From assembly GCA_003567685.1 (NCBI GenBank), contig PWYW01000099.1:43306-107305 (forward strand): a stretch of DNA of 64,000 nucleotides, in the 5' to 3' direction. Below are positions 18,647 through 26,948 of this stretch, piece by piece; position 1 is the first letter of the stretch; every line of letters starts with the position of its first letter. A program made the position numbers and the translations under genes. The stretch is from Gammaproteobacteria bacterium. GTDB taxonomy: Bacteria; Pseudomonadota; Gammaproteobacteria; Xanthomonadales; Wenzhouxiangellaceae. A model generated the notes under the pieces. The model was not told where the DNA came from and did not search any database. It was given only the letters and a program-made list of their open reading frames with translations.

Positions 18647-20514
18647 TCGAAATTCGTCAGCGGCTTCAGGCGGGTGAGCTTGCTCAGGCTCGCGAGCAGC
18701 TCAATGAGGCGCTGGCCGAGCATCCGGACGAGGCGGATCTGGCGGTGCTGAGCGTGCTTTGCCTGGAGGCCGAGGGCGCAGCCGCCAGCGCTCGAACCGA
18801 AGTGGCTCGCCTGCTTGAGCAATTCCCCCAGCACGCCCCCACGGCGTTCCATGCCGGGCGCCTTGCGCTTGCCGATGGACAGACGGATTTGGCGGAATCG
18901 CATCTTCAAACGGTACTGGCGCTTGACCCCAATCATGCAGCTGCCAGGACCCTGCTGGCGCGCATCAAACAACGCGCCGGCGACCAGGCGGGGGCGATCG
19001 AACTGCTGCGAACAGCGCTGCGCGCCGACGCCGATCACGTGCCAGCATTGATTGCCTTGTCGACCTTGCTACTGGCCAGTCAGGACGTGGCCGAAGCGCG
19101 TGAACTGGCCGCCAGGGCGGTCAGTCTTCGTCCGGAGGATGTGCCGGCCCAGATTGCCATGGCAATGGCGTTCAAGGCGGAAGGGCATGAAGAGTTTGCC
19201 CGGCAGTGTCTGCGTAACGCACTGGAAAAAATGCCGGGCGAACCGCGGCTGGAAAAAGCCTTGGCCGCGCTGGATGCTGCCCCTGACGAGTCGGCCGCCA
19301 ACCCCACCATCATTCAGCAGGCCAGTGATGCGATGTTGCGCAACGACTTCGCCGCGGCCGAGCGCCTGTTGGGCGAGGCTGACCCAGAAGCCCCCGCCAC
19401 CCGCCTTGCCATGGGTCGCTTGCGCTTGCAGCAAGGCCGACTGGGCGAAGCAGAGGCCAGTCTCAAGCCCTTGCTTGCGCAGGCGGAATTCGAGCATCAA
19501 CATGATGCGGCCCGCTTGTTGGCCGACTGCAAACTGGCCAGTGACGACCATTCTGGCGCCCTGGCGGTGCTTCTGCCACTGGTCAATCACCCGCGGTTGC
19601 CGCTTGATACGTCGCTCTATTTTGCTCGCCTGCAGCACTCCAACGGCCTGTCCAAAGAGGCAGTCGAACGTCTGGATACCCTGCTCGAAGGCCATGAGGG
19701 TGAAGCGCAGGCCCGCATCCACAACATGATTGCCCGGATCGCCGATGAGGCGGGTGACATTGAAAAAGCCGCTCGTCATATCGACGCTGGCCAGTGCCGC
19801 CCGCCGCTGCTGGTCAATGAATTGAACGTGATCAGCCCGCCGGGTCTCCAGCGAGCCTGGCTGGAAGTGCAGGATTGGCCCTTCAATGACGTGGCCGATG
19901 GGCCCTTGCCGGTGTTGATTGCCGGTTGGCCGGGCAGTGGCCGCGAAATGCTGGTCTCGGCGCTAAGCGGCTCCGATGAACTGACCATGATGCCGCCGAA
20001 TGAACTGGGCCGTCGCCGTCAACTGTTCAACTTGCCCAGCTGGCCGGAGCGCGTGCTCGGTCTGGACCCGGCCATGGCCAGGCGCCAGGCCCGGCGGTAT
20101 CGCCAGAACATGCCCAGTGATCGGCCCCTGCTCGACACCGGTTGGTACGAGCCAGTGGCTCTGCCGGCCTTGTGCCGCGCATTGCCGGGCTTGACGGTGA
20201 TCAACCCTGTCGCGCGCGAAGAGTATCTGCGTCTTCAGTGGCGGCTTTCGGGTTGCCGGGACATCGGCCGCATGCTGGAAGTCTGGCAGGCCGAGCAGAG
20301 CCTTTTCGAGCACCTTCGCGGCCTGTTGCCCATTCGGGTGATCGACGTGGAGCTGAAGGGTCTTCTGTCCGACCCGAAGGCGGCGCTTGAGCCCGTTGCC
20401 AGTGCCCTGTCCATTCAACTGACCGAGTCGATGTTCGAGCGCCTGGAGTCGATCAAGGGCCAGTTGGGTCAGCGTGCGCCGGATCATTGGCGGGCGTATC
20501 AGACGGCAGGCTGA
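18622..20514 (+). CDS. TPR protein with degenerate sulfotransferase-like C-terminal domain
   Basis: A 630-residue protein with no signal peptide. Residues 1-400 are helical tetratricopeptide repeats with typical spacing (for example LALADGQTDLAESHLQTVLALDP, shortened here to LADGQTDLAESHLQ). From about residue 428 the sequence PVLIAGWPGSGREML aligns with the 5'-phosphosulfate loop of TPR-linked sulfotransferases (usually GxPRSGTTLLE). The key Arg-Ser-Gly-Thr-Thr is changed, and the downstream RDP motif looks like NPVAREEYLRL. The enzyme may be inactive or use another substrate. It starts at 18622 behind a GGAGAG site, overlapping the hydrolase gene. Confidence 0.7.
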   Translation: MSDHQERIVEIRQRLQAGELAQAREQLNEALAEHPDEADLAVLSVLCLEAEGAAASARTEVARLLEQFPQHAPTAFHAGRLALADGQTDLAESHLQTVLALDPNHAAARTLLARIKQRAGDQAGAIELLRTALRADADHVPALIALSTLLLASQDVAEARELAARAVSLRPEDVPAQIAMAMAFKAEGHEEFARQCLRNALEKMPGEPRLEKALAALDAAPDESAANPTIIQQASDAMLRNDFAAAERLLGEADPEAPATRLAMGRLRLQQGRLGEAEASLKPLLAQAEFEHQHDAARLLADCKLASDDHSGALAVLLPLVNHPRLPLDTSLYFARLQHSNGLSKEAVERLDTLLEGHEGEAQARIHNMIARIADEAGDIEKAARHIDAGQCRPPLLVNELNVISPPGLQRAWLEVQDWPFNDVADGPLPVLIAGWPGSGREMLVSALSGSDELTMMPPNELGRRRQLFNLPSWPERVLGLDPAMARRQARRYRQNMPSDRPLLDTGWYEPVALPALCRALPGLTVINPVAREEYLRLQWRLSGCRDIGRMLEVWQAEQSLFEHLRGLLPIRVIDVELKGLLSDPKAALEPVASALSIQLTESMFERLESIKGQLGQRAPDHWRAYQTAG

Positions 20515-20617
20515 GTCATTCATGTCGACCGAGCCTTCCCGGCGGGACTGTCATGAGTCTGTTACCTGACTATCGCTGGAATCGGCTACGATGCACGGAA
20601 GGTTTCAACCCTTGAGA

Positions 20618-21589
20618 ATGACTTCCCTGATGAGATGGATCATGGCACTGGGCCTGCTGGGCCTGGTCACCGCTTGCTGCCAGGGCGAGCAGCTGGACGA
20701 GCGCGGCTGGCCAAAGGAGCTGGTGCTGGGCCTGGTGCCAGCGCTGGAGGCCGATGCGCTGGTCGATAACCTGGACCCGCTGGCCGAGCACCTGGAAGCC
20801 GAGCTGGGCATGCCGGTTCGTTCCTTCGTGCCGCAGGACTACACCGGGCTGGTCGAGGCGCTGGGCGCCGGACGGGCCGACATTGGCATGCTGCCGCCAT
20901 TTGCGGCCATGCTGGGTGCCCGTCGCTACGACATCGTCCCGCTGCTGATTTCCGAACGCCGCGGCGAAACCGGTTACCGTCCGCAGTGGTTCACCAATGA
21001 TCCGTCGGTCTGTGACGGCGAAGTCGAATACGTCGAGCGCCTGTGCGAAAGCCGGCAGGTTGGCCGCGAATCCGAGATTCGCCGGTTTGCCCAGTGCGAG
21101 GGCAGCCTTGAGGCCATGCGCGGCGAAACCGTCGCCTTTGTCGAGCCCAACTCCACGTCCGGCTTTTTGTTCCCCGCCGTGCAGCTGGCCCAGATGGGGA
21201 TCGAGCCGGACACCGACCTGCGCGCCCTGTTCGTGGGGCGCCACGATGCCACGGTGCTGGCGGTGTACAACGGCGATACGCGCTTTGGCGTCAGCTACGA
21301 CGATGCCCGCAACATGGTCTGCGGTCGCCACCCCGACATCGGCGAGCGCGTGATTGTCTTCAACTACGCCCCAATGCTGCCGAACGATGGCGTGCAGGTG
21401 CGGGCCGGCCTGCCGGCCGATCTGCAGCAGGCCATCAAGGACGCGTTCATCAGCCTGGCAGAATCGCAGGCCCATTTGCCGGACGATGAAAAAGTGCTGT
21501 GGATTCTGTACGAAATCGACGGATTCGTGCCGTTCGAGCCCGGCTTGTATGACCCGGTCCGCGAAGCCTACGAGCTTCGCCGCCGCTAA
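20618..21589 (+). CDS. phnD: Phosphate/phosphonate-type ABC transporter substrate-binding lipoprotein
   Basis: Periplasmic binding protein of the PhnD family (about 323 aa). A lipobox LVTAC (Cys20 from this start) makes it a probable lipoprotein. Ligand-contact features are ADIGMLPPFAAMLGA and VEPNSTSGFLFPAVQL, the Ser/Thr-rich loop that holds the phosphonate group in PhnD/PtxB proteins. A short Cys-containing insert lies at roughly 150-170. Starts at 20591 or 20630 are also possible. It heads a four-gene transporter cluster. No C-P lyase or phosphonatase is nearby, so phosphate, phosphite or another oxyanion could be the ligand. Confidence 0.85.
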   Translation: MTSLMRWIMALGLLGLVTACCQGEQLDERGWPKELVLGLVPALEADALVDNLDPLAEHLEAELGMPVRSFVPQDYTGLVEALGAGRADIGMLPPFAAMLGARRYDIVPLLISERRGETGYRPQWFTNDPSVCDGEVEYVERLCESRQVGRESEIRRFAQCEGSLEAMRGETVAFVEPNSTSGFLFPAVQLAQMGIEPDTDLRALFVGRHDATVLAVYNGDTRFGVSYDDARNMVCGRHPDIGERVIVFNYAPMLPNDGVQVRAGLPADLQQAIKDAFISLAESQAHLPDDEKVLWILYEIDGFVPFEPGLYDPVREAYELRRR

Positions 21590-21599
21590 AGGAGATTCC

Positions 21600-22394
21600 A
21601 TGAGCTCAACCCAGGGCGCTATCCGTTTCAGCAAGGCCAACATCACCTACCCGAACGGGGTGGTGGGCATGAAATCGCTGGATCTGGAAATCAAGCCAGG
21701 TGAATTCGTCGTTGTGGTCGGTTCATCGGGTGCCGGTAAATCGACCCTGCTTCGGGCCGTCAACGGACTCAACCCGCTCACCTCCGGCGAAGTCGAGGTA
21801 GACGGCATTGCCGTGCCGCAGAAGCAGGGGGCCGAGCTGCGCGCTCTGCGCAAGCGCGTCGGCATGATTTTTCAGGATTTCCGGCTGGTCAAGCGGATGT
21901 CGGTGATGTCGAACGTGCTGATCGGCCGCCTGGCCCACGTGCCGGGCTGGCGGGCGATGTTCAACCTGTGGCCGATGCATGACCGGGAAGTGGCCATGCA
22001 GGCGCTGGAGCGCGTGGGCATTCCCGACAAGGCCTGGGTCAAGGCCTCGGAGTTGTCCGGTGGTCAGCAGCAGCGCGTGGGTATTGCGCGGGCCCTGGCC
22101 CAGGAGCCGGCGATTATCCTGGCCGACGAGCCGGTCGCCTCGCTTGACCCGGTTACCACCCACCAGATCATGAAAGACCTGGTCCGCATCAACCGCGAGC
22201 TGGGAATTACCACGCTGGTCAACCTGCATTTCCTCGATCTGGCTCGCCAGTATGGCCAGCGCATCATTGGCTTGCGCTTTGGCGAGCTGGTTTATGACGG
22301 CAGTGCCGCAACGGTGACGGACGAGGATTTCCGCGACATCTACGGTCGCGACTTTACCGAGGACGATCTGCTCGACGAGGGGAGTGAGGGCTGA
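21600..22394 (+). CDS. phnC: Phosphonate-type ABC transporter ATP-binding protein
   Basis: ATPase subunit (264 aa) powering the importer. Walker A is GSSGAGKS, the signature is LSGGQQQR, Walker B is IILADEPVASLDP, and the switch histidine lies in NLHFLDLA. The ATG at 21600 follows an AAAGGAGA ribosome site; an open frame further upstream is inside phnD. The stop overlaps the first phnE start (TGATG), so the subunits are coupled. Confidence 0.92.
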   Translation: MSSTQGAIRFSKANITYPNGVVGMKSLDLEIKPGEFVVVVGSSGAGKSTLLRAVNGLNPLTSGEVEVDGIAVPQKQGAELRALRKRVGMIFQDFRLVKRMSVMSNVLIGRLAHVPGWRAMFNLWPMHDREVAMQALERVGIPDKAWVKASELSGGQQQRVGIARALAQEPAIILADEPVASLDPVTTHQIMKDLVRINRELGITTLVNLHFLDLARQYGQRIIGLRFGELVYDGSAATVTDEDFRDIYGRDFTEDDLLDEGSEG

Positions 22395-23173
22395 TGGCCA
22401 TTCCGGCCAAGCCACCGCGTAACTGGTGGCTCTGGGGCGGCGCCGGCGGCTTCCTGCTGGCGATGACCGTGTGGTCGGCCCATGGCATCGGTTTCTCGCT
22501 GAACGAGCTGTTTTGCAACATGGGCATGGGCTCGCGCCTGTTGAACGAGTCTTTCCCGCCCGACTTTGCTTTCTTGCCGCGCCTGTTCGGTCCCTTCATG
22601 GAGACCCTTTACATCGCCATTATCGGTACCGTCGTCGGCGGAATTCTGGCGATACCCATTGCCGTTCTGGCGGCCCGCAATCTCAGCCTGGGCAAGCTGG
22701 TCTGGTTTGCCGACCGCAACTTCATGAATATCTTGCGAACCTTGCCGGATCTGTTCTGGGCCATGCTGTTTGCGGCGGCGGTGGGTTTCGGGCCCGTGGC
22801 CGGCGCGCTGGCCCTGTCGGTATTCACCATCGCGGTGATTTCCAAGCTGTGGTCCGAATCGCTTGAAGCCATTGACATGGGCCTGCCGGAAGCGGTGCGC
22901 GCGGCCGGTGGCAGCTGGCTGCAGATGGTCAAGTTCGGGGCGCTGCCGCAGGCCTTGTCCCAGTACGTTTCCTACACTTTGTATGCCTTCGAGCTGAACG
23001 TTCGCTCCTCGATGGTGCTGGGCCTGGTCGGTGCCGGCGGTATCGGCATGATCCTGGAGACCCAGCGAGCCAACTTCGAGTACGAGCGGGTGACCATGAT
23101 CATTCTCGCCGTGCTGGTGGCCGTGCTGATCATCGAGCAGATTTCTGAATCCATTCGGAAGCGGTTGGCATGA
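22394..23173 (+). CDS. phnE: Phosphonate-type ABC transporter permease, subunit 1
   Basis: Inner-membrane permease of 259 residues with about six helices. The binding-protein-dependent transport EAA loop is seen as EAVRAAGGSWLQMVKFGALPQ. The sequence LFGPFMETLYIAIIGTVVGGI is typical of PhnE. Two PhnE genes side by side imply a heterodimeric channel, as in several PhnD-C-E1-E2 systems. It overlaps phnC by 1 nt and the second permease by 4 nt. Confidence 0.9.
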   Translation: MAIPAKPPRNWWLWGGAGGFLLAMTVWSAHGIGFSLNELFCNMGMGSRLLNESFPPDFAFLPRLFGPFMETLYIAIIGTVVGGILAIPIAVLAARNLSLGKLVWFADRNFMNILRTLPDLFWAMLFAAAVGFGPVAGALALSVFTIAVISKLWSESLEAIDMGLPEAVRAAGGSWLQMVKFGALPQALSQYVSYTLYAFELNVRSSMVLGLVGAGGIGMILETQRANFEYERVTMIILAVLVAVLIIEQISESIRKRLA

Positions 23174-23958
23174 GTACATCCATCAAACCGCAGCCGCAGG
23201 GCAGGGTGGGCTGGGCCACCTGGGCCACCTTCATCATCGCGGCCCTGTTTGTCTGGTCGCTCTGGGCCATCGAGTTTTCACCGGCGCGCATGATTCAGGT
23301 GCCCGGCCAGTTGGCCGAGCAGTTGAGTTTCTTCTACCCGGTGGACATGGCTTACGGCTGGGATGCGGTACTGCCGGCGATTGTCGAGTCGATCCAGATT
23401 GCCTGGATGGGCACATTGATTGCCGCCGTGCTGTCCTTGCCGCTGGCACTGCTGGGCGCACGCACCCTGTTTCCGCGGGTGGCGCGTTTCGTCAAGCTGA
23501 TCTCGGCCACGGCCCGGGCCTTCCCGGAAATCCTGCTGGCGATCTACTTTGTGCCGATTGTCGGCCTGGGGCCATTTGCCGGTGCCCTGGCGATTGGTAT
23601 CTCCTCGGTGGGCATGCTCACCAAGCTGGGCTCGGAAGTGGTCGAGTCGATTGATTTCGGGCCGGTTGAAGCCGTTGAGGCCAGCGGCGGATCGCGCTGG
23701 CTGGCCCTGCGCTATGCCGTGATGCCCCAGGTGCTGCCCGAGCTGGCGGCCCACTGGCTGTTCCGCTTCGAGCTGAACATCCGCGCCTCGGCGGTGCTTG
23801 GTGTGGTCGGTGCTGGTGGCGTTGGCGGCGTGCTGCTGAACACCTTGCGCTATGGCCATCTCGACAAGGCAGCCGCCGTGCTTATCCTCACCATCATCGT
23901 CGTGCTGATCATCGACATGATCTCGGGCGAGATTCGTCACCGCATCATCCGCGGATGA
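23170..23958 (+). CDS. phnE: Phosphonate-type ABC transporter permease, subunit 2
   Basis: Second PhnE-like permease (262 aa), clearly a paralogue of the preceding one: both share the core around SIQIAWMGTLIAAVLSLPLA, the EAVEASGGSRWLALRYAVMP coupling loop, and GVVGAGGVGG before the last helices. It ends the operon; coq7 converges 24 nt downstream. Confidence 0.9.
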   Translation: MSTSIKPQPQGRVGWATWATFIIAALFVWSLWAIEFSPARMIQVPGQLAEQLSFFYPVDMAYGWDAVLPAIVESIQIAWMGTLIAAVLSLPLALLGARTLFPRVARFVKLISATARAFPEILLAIYFVPIVGLGPFAGALAIGISSVGMLTKLGSEVVESIDFGPVEAVEASGGSRWLALRYAVMPQVLPELAAHWLFRFELNIRASAVLGVVGAGGVGGVLLNTLRYGHLDKAAAVLILTIIVVLIIDMISGEIRHRIIRG

Positions 23959-23982
23959 TGCGGCTGCCTCGCTGCCTGGCGA

Positions 23983-24621
23983 TCAGATCCGGTAGGCGAC
24001 CACTTTCATGATGCCGGCGGTCAGCGCCATGATCCCCTGAACCGGGGCGGGCAGGCGCCGCGCGCCCTGCTCGACGGCCATGTCGGCATGGCGGGCCTCG
24101 TCCTCTTTCATGCGCGCGACGATAGCCCGTGAGCGAAGATCATTTTCCGGCAACTGTTCGAGGTGATGGTCCAGGTGACTTTCCACCTGGCGCTCCGTGG
24201 CTTCGACAAAGCCCAGGCTCCACTGGTCGCCGGCAAAGCCGGCCAGCGCGCCGATTGAGTAGGAGCTGGCGTACCACAGCGGGTTGAGCAGGCTGGGTCG
24301 CCCATCGAGCTGGTCCAGCCGTTCCGCGCACCAGGCCAGGTGGTCTTCCTCCTCGCGGGCGGCCTCGGCCATTTCGGTTCTGACGTGGTCGGAGCGGGCC
24401 GTGGCCGCCTGGCCGGCATAAAGCGCCTGGGCGCAGACTTCACCGGTGTGGTTGACGCGCATCAGGCCGATGGTCAGGCGACGTTCCTCTTCATTAAGCG
24501 GGTTGTCATTCATGGCAGCAGCCGGGGAGGGGTTTTCCACGGCTGGTGCTGGGCCGATCGACACTCTAAGTGCCTGGTCGGCCTCGGCCAGTAGTTGGTC
24601 CAAGAAAGAATAAGTGCGCAT
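23983..24621 (-). CDS. coq7: 2-polyprenyl-3-methyl-6-methoxy-1,4-benzoquinone monooxygenase (Coq7)
   Basis: Di-iron hydroxylase for the penultimate oxygenation in ubiquinone synthesis, an alternative to the flavoprotein UbiF. The 212-residue protein shows the ferritin-like ligands: RVNHTGEVCAQ (Glu), EEEDHLAWC (Glu and His), then a second half with VESHLDHHLEQL and KEDEARHADMA. About 40 N-terminal residues precede the catalytic domain. A membrane-associating hydrophobic segment is at the C-terminus. Its presence suggests aerobic respiration with ubiquinone. Confidence 0.94.
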   Translation of the reverse strand: MRTYSFLDQLLAEADQALRVSIGPAPAVENPSPAAAMNDNPLNEEERRLTIGLMRVNHTGEVCAQALYAGQAATARSDHVRTEMAEAAREEEDHLAWCAERLDQLDGRPSLLNPLWYASSYSIGALAGFAGDQWSLGFVEATERQVESHLDHHLEQLPENDLRSRAIVARMKEDEARHADMAVEQGARRLPAPVQGIMALTAGIMKVVAYRI

Positions 24622-24715
24622 TGTTGCAGTCCTGGTGTTTCCCAGGCCGTCAGTCTATATGCCTCGCCAGCAGTCTGCCGTCAGCGTTTTTGTGAATCCA
24701 TGTCAGGCGCATGCG

Positions 24716-24721
24716 TATAAT
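24716..24721 (+). promoter_or_regulatory. Possible -10 box for the DUF481 gene
   Basis: A perfect TATAAT lies 36 nt before the chosen ATG at 24757. No matching -35 hexamer with 16-18 nt spacing is obvious, so support rests on the -10 alone. Confidence 0.4.
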
Positions 24722-24756
24722 CTGCCGCTTGGTTTTTATCCCGAGAGATGTTCACG

Positions 24757-25467
24757 ATGAAATTGAGATTGGCATTCGTTGCCGCCTGCTGTCTGATGGG
24801 CAACCCGGCTGCCGCAGAGTTCAGCGGGCTTGGCGAGCTTGGCGTCGTTGTGGCGCGGGGTAACAGCGAGACGGAAACGGCCAATGCCCGCCTCGAAGCA
24901 ATCTTTCGGCGGGATGGTTGGGCCAATGAAAGTACGTTCAGCGTCGTCCATGCCCGGGATGCTGGCACGACCAGCAGCAGCCGCTTCGTGATCACCAACA
25001 AGACCGAATACGACCTCGACGAGAAAAGTTATCTGGTTGGCGCGCTTCGATATGATCGGGACCGCTTTTCATCGTTTCGCTACCAGGGGACTGTGTCTGT
25101 AGGTTACGGACGCCGATTGATTGACAGCGAGACCCATCGGCTGCGGGTTGAGCTTGGCCCCGGTTTCCGTTTTGCCGAGGTGCGGGATACCGAAGAGACC
25201 GATAACGAGATGATCGCTCGCGGCTTCATCGGCTATCGCTGGCGGATCAGCGAGACGGCCACGTTTACCAACCGTTTTCTGGTCGAATCGGGTGCGGACA
25301 ATACTTTTGCCGAAAACAGCACCGGCCTGACGGTTGCCGTCAACAGCCGGATTTCGATGAAAACGGCTTTTGCTGTCCGACACAACAGCGATGTCGAGCC
25401 GGGGCGCAAACGTACCGATACCTTGACCACGATCAACCTCGTCTACAATTTTGGCGAAACCGATTGA
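24757..25467 (+). CDS. DUF481 (YdiY-like) outer-membrane beta-barrel protein
   Basis: A 236-residue exported protein. The signal peptide ends near NPAAA-EF. The mature part is a run of alternating amphipathic strands starting GLGELGVVVARGNSETETANA, the DUF481 opening (GxxxxxGNS/T), and ending in LVYNFGETD, consistent with a small outer-membrane barrel. The function of YdiY-type proteins is unknown; some are acid-induced. I chose the ATG at 24757 (GAGAG 9 nt upstream) over one at 24748. Confidence 0.8.
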   Translation: MKLRLAFVAACCLMGNPAAAEFSGLGELGVVVARGNSETETANARLEAIFRRDGWANESTFSVVHARDAGTTSSSRFVITNKTEYDLDEKSYLVGALRYDRDRFSSFRYQGTVSVGYGRRLIDSETHRLRVELGPGFRFAEVRDTEETDNEMIARGFIGYRWRISETATFTNRFLVESGADNTFAENSTGLTVAVNSRISMKTAFAVRHNSDVEPGRKRTDTLTTINLVYNFGETD

Positions 25468-25488
25468 AAACGCGGGTCAGTAGCGGTC

Positions 25489-25833
25489 TTGACTTATTAC
25501 CAGCATCACCTGTTTTTCTGTACCAACCGGCGACCGGACGGCGCTGAGCGCCCATCCTGTGCCAGTTGCGGGGCGCAGGAGCTCCGGGCCTATGTCAAAA
25601 AGCGAATGAAGGCGCTGGGCTTGACCGGGCCGGGCCGGACGAGGGTTAACCTTGCCGGCTGCCTGGATCGCTGCGAGGAAGGTCCGGTGTTGGTGGTTTA
25701 TCCCGAAGGCGTTTGGTACACCTACGTGGATGAATCGGATCTGGATGAAATCATCGAAAAACACATCCTCGGCGGCCAGCCGGTCACTCGACTGATGTTG
25801 CCACCGACCAGCGATGATAATTCGACCGCCTGA
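25489..25833 (+). CDS. Thioredoxin-like [2Fe-2S] ferredoxin
   Basis: Small (114 aa) ferredoxin of the thioredoxin-fold type. Cluster ligands are probably Cys11, Cys24, Cys58 and Cys62, seen in FFCTNRRP, SCASCG (Cys27 is extra) and NLAGCLDRCEEGP, a pattern shared with the NuoE-type fold. It starts with TTG at 25489, directly behind the DUF481 gene. Many proteobacteria carry it as (2Fe-2S) ferredoxin domain-containing protein; the redox partner is unknown. The rplM promoter begins 6 nt after its stop. Confidence 0.85.
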   Translation: MTYYQHHLFFCTNRRPDGAERPSCASCGAQELRAYVKKRMKALGLTGPGRTRVNLAGCLDRCEEGPVLVVYPEGVWYTYVDESDLDEIIEKHILGGQPVTRLMLPPTSDDNSTA

Positions 25834-25838
25834 TGGGC

Positions 25839-25867
25839 TTGTCAGGCGGCCGCTTTGCCTGTAGAAT
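25839..25867 (+). promoter_or_regulatory. Sigma-70-type promoter for rplM-rpsI
   Basis: TTGTCA (25839-25844) and TAGAAT (25862-25867) are separated by exactly 17 nt. The expected start is about 25874, giving a leader of about 40 nt before rplM. One mismatch from consensus in each box. Confidence 0.75.
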
Positions 25868-25913
25868 TCTCGCTCTTTCGCGCAGCACTCTTTGAAAGCG
25901 AGCCAGAATTGTC

Positions 25914-26342
25914 ATGAAAACTTACAGCGCCAAACCCCAGGATGTCCGCCGCCAGTGGCATTTGATTGATGCCGAAGGCAAAACGCTGGGCCGTTTGTCT
26001 ACCGAAATTGCCCGCCGACTGCGTGGCAAGCACAAGCCGGAATACACACCGCATATCGATACCGGTGACTACATCGTGGTCATCAATGCCGAGAAGGTGC
26101 ACGTAACCGGCAAGAAGCTGTCCGACAAGATGTATCACCACCACACCGGTTACATCGGCAACCTGAAGTCGGAAAGCCTGGAGCAACTGCTGGCCCGCAA
26201 GCCTGAAAAGGTCATCCAGACTGCGGTCAAGGGCATGATGCCGCGTGGCCCGTTGGGTCGTGAGATGCTGCGCAAGCTTAAAGTCTATGCGGGCGCTGAG
26301 CATCCGCACACCGCTCAGCAGCCGCAGGCGCTGGAACTGTAA
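25914..26342 (+). CDS. rplM: Large ribosomal subunit protein uL13
   Basis: Ribosomal protein L13 (142 aa), one of the early-assembling proteins on 23S rRNA. The sequence is canonical: [28 protein letters not shown], and the [19 protein letters not shown] signature. It is followed 27 nt later by rpsI, the standard bacterial operon. A good sigma-70-type promoter precedes it. Confidence 0.98.
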   Translation: MKTYSAKPQDVRRQWHLIDAEGKTLGRLSTEIARRLRGKHKPEYTPHIDTGDYIVVINAEKVHVTGKKLSDKMYHHHTGYIGNLKSESLEQLLARKPEKVIQTAVKGMMPRGPLGREMLRKLKVYAGAEHPHTAQQPQALEL

Positions 26343-26369
26343 TTAAGGAATCGAAGGTTAGAAATCCCA

Positions 26370-26762
26370 ATGGCAATTGAACAGTTTTACGGCACCGGCC
26401 GACGCAAGACCTCCAGCGCCCGCGTCTTTCTGCGCAAGGGAAGTGGTCAAATCACCGTCAATCGTAAGCCGCTCGACGAGTTTTTCGGTCGCAAAACCGC
26501 CCAGATGATCGTTCGCCAGCCTTTGGAGCTGGTCGAATTGATGGACAACTTCGACGTCAACGTGACGGTCAAGGGTGGCGGCACCACCGGTCAGGCCGGC
26601 GCTATTCGCCTGGGCCTGGCGCGCGCCTTGATGGCATACGACGAAGAACTGCGTTCTCCGCTGCGTCGCGCCGGCTTTGTTACCCGTGATGCCCGTGCGG
26701 TTGAGCGTAAGAAAGTCGGTCTGCACAAAGCCCGTAAGGCAACCCAGTACTCCAAGCGTTAA
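26370..26762 (+). CDS. rpsI: Small ribosomal subunit protein uS9
   Basis: Ribosomal protein S9 (130 aa). Landmarks are [18 protein letters not shown], the [20 protein letters not shown] signature, and the C-terminal [17 protein letters not shown] tail whose last residues reach the P-site tRNA. It is in an operon with rplM, and a tRNA-Gln gene lies 59 nt downstream on the same strand. Confidence 0.98.
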   Translation: MAIEQFYGTGRRKTSSARVFLRKGSGQITVNRKPLDEFFGRKTAQMIVRQPLELVELMDNFDVNVTVKGGGTTGQAGAIRLGLARALMAYDEELRSPLRRAGFVTRDARAVERKKVGLHKARKATQYSKR

Positions 26763-26821
26763 GCCGACTGGGCCTCTGCTTTGGCCCGGGGCACCGCCCC
26801 GGCCAGCGGCAAACTTCAGAT

Positions 26822-26895
26822 TGGGGGATCGTCTAGTGGTAGGACTACGGACTCTGACTCCGTCAGCGGGGGTTCGAATCCCTCTCCCCCAGCCA
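26822..26895 (+). tRNA. tRNA-Gln (anticodon CUG)
   Basis: A 74-nt cloverleaf with encoded CCA. The acceptor stem pairs TGGGGGA with TCCCCCA. The D-arm contains the GTGGTAG loop. The anticodon stem ACGGA/TCCGT holds the loop CTCTGAC, whose middle triplet CTG reads CAG codons. The T-arm has GGTTCGAATCC. The weak U1-A72 pair is typical of tRNA-Gln. It is probably co-transcribed with rplM-rpsI. The 3' end takes part in a large palindrome (see 26881-26948). Confidence 0.96.
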
Positions 26896-26948
26896 ATAAT
26901 GAAAAGGCCCGCCTCGAGCGGGTCTTTTCATTATTGGCTGGGGAGAGG
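26881..26948. repeat. Long palindrome mirroring the 3' end of tRNA-Gln
   Basis: Starting inside the tRNA T-stem, the sequence folds back on itself. The strand 26881-26912 pairs with 26918-26948: 5 bp, one bulged C (26886), 4 bp, then 22 continuous pairs including one G-U. The loop is CTCGA (26913-26917). The downstream arm is an antisense copy of the last 15 tRNA bases plus the following AATAATGAAAAG. Similarity to the reverse complement of the T-loop seems to continue weakly to about 26964. Confidence 0.85.
26902..26929 (+). terminator. Intrinsic terminator after tRNA-Gln (bidirectional-looking)
   Basis: The inner part of the palindrome is a GC-rich hairpin (CCCGC, loop CTCGA, GCGGG) followed by TCTTTT and preceded by AAAAG, so it can act on both strands. 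It would end the rplM-rpsI-tRNA transcript within about 30 nt of the CCA end. Confidence 0.75.
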
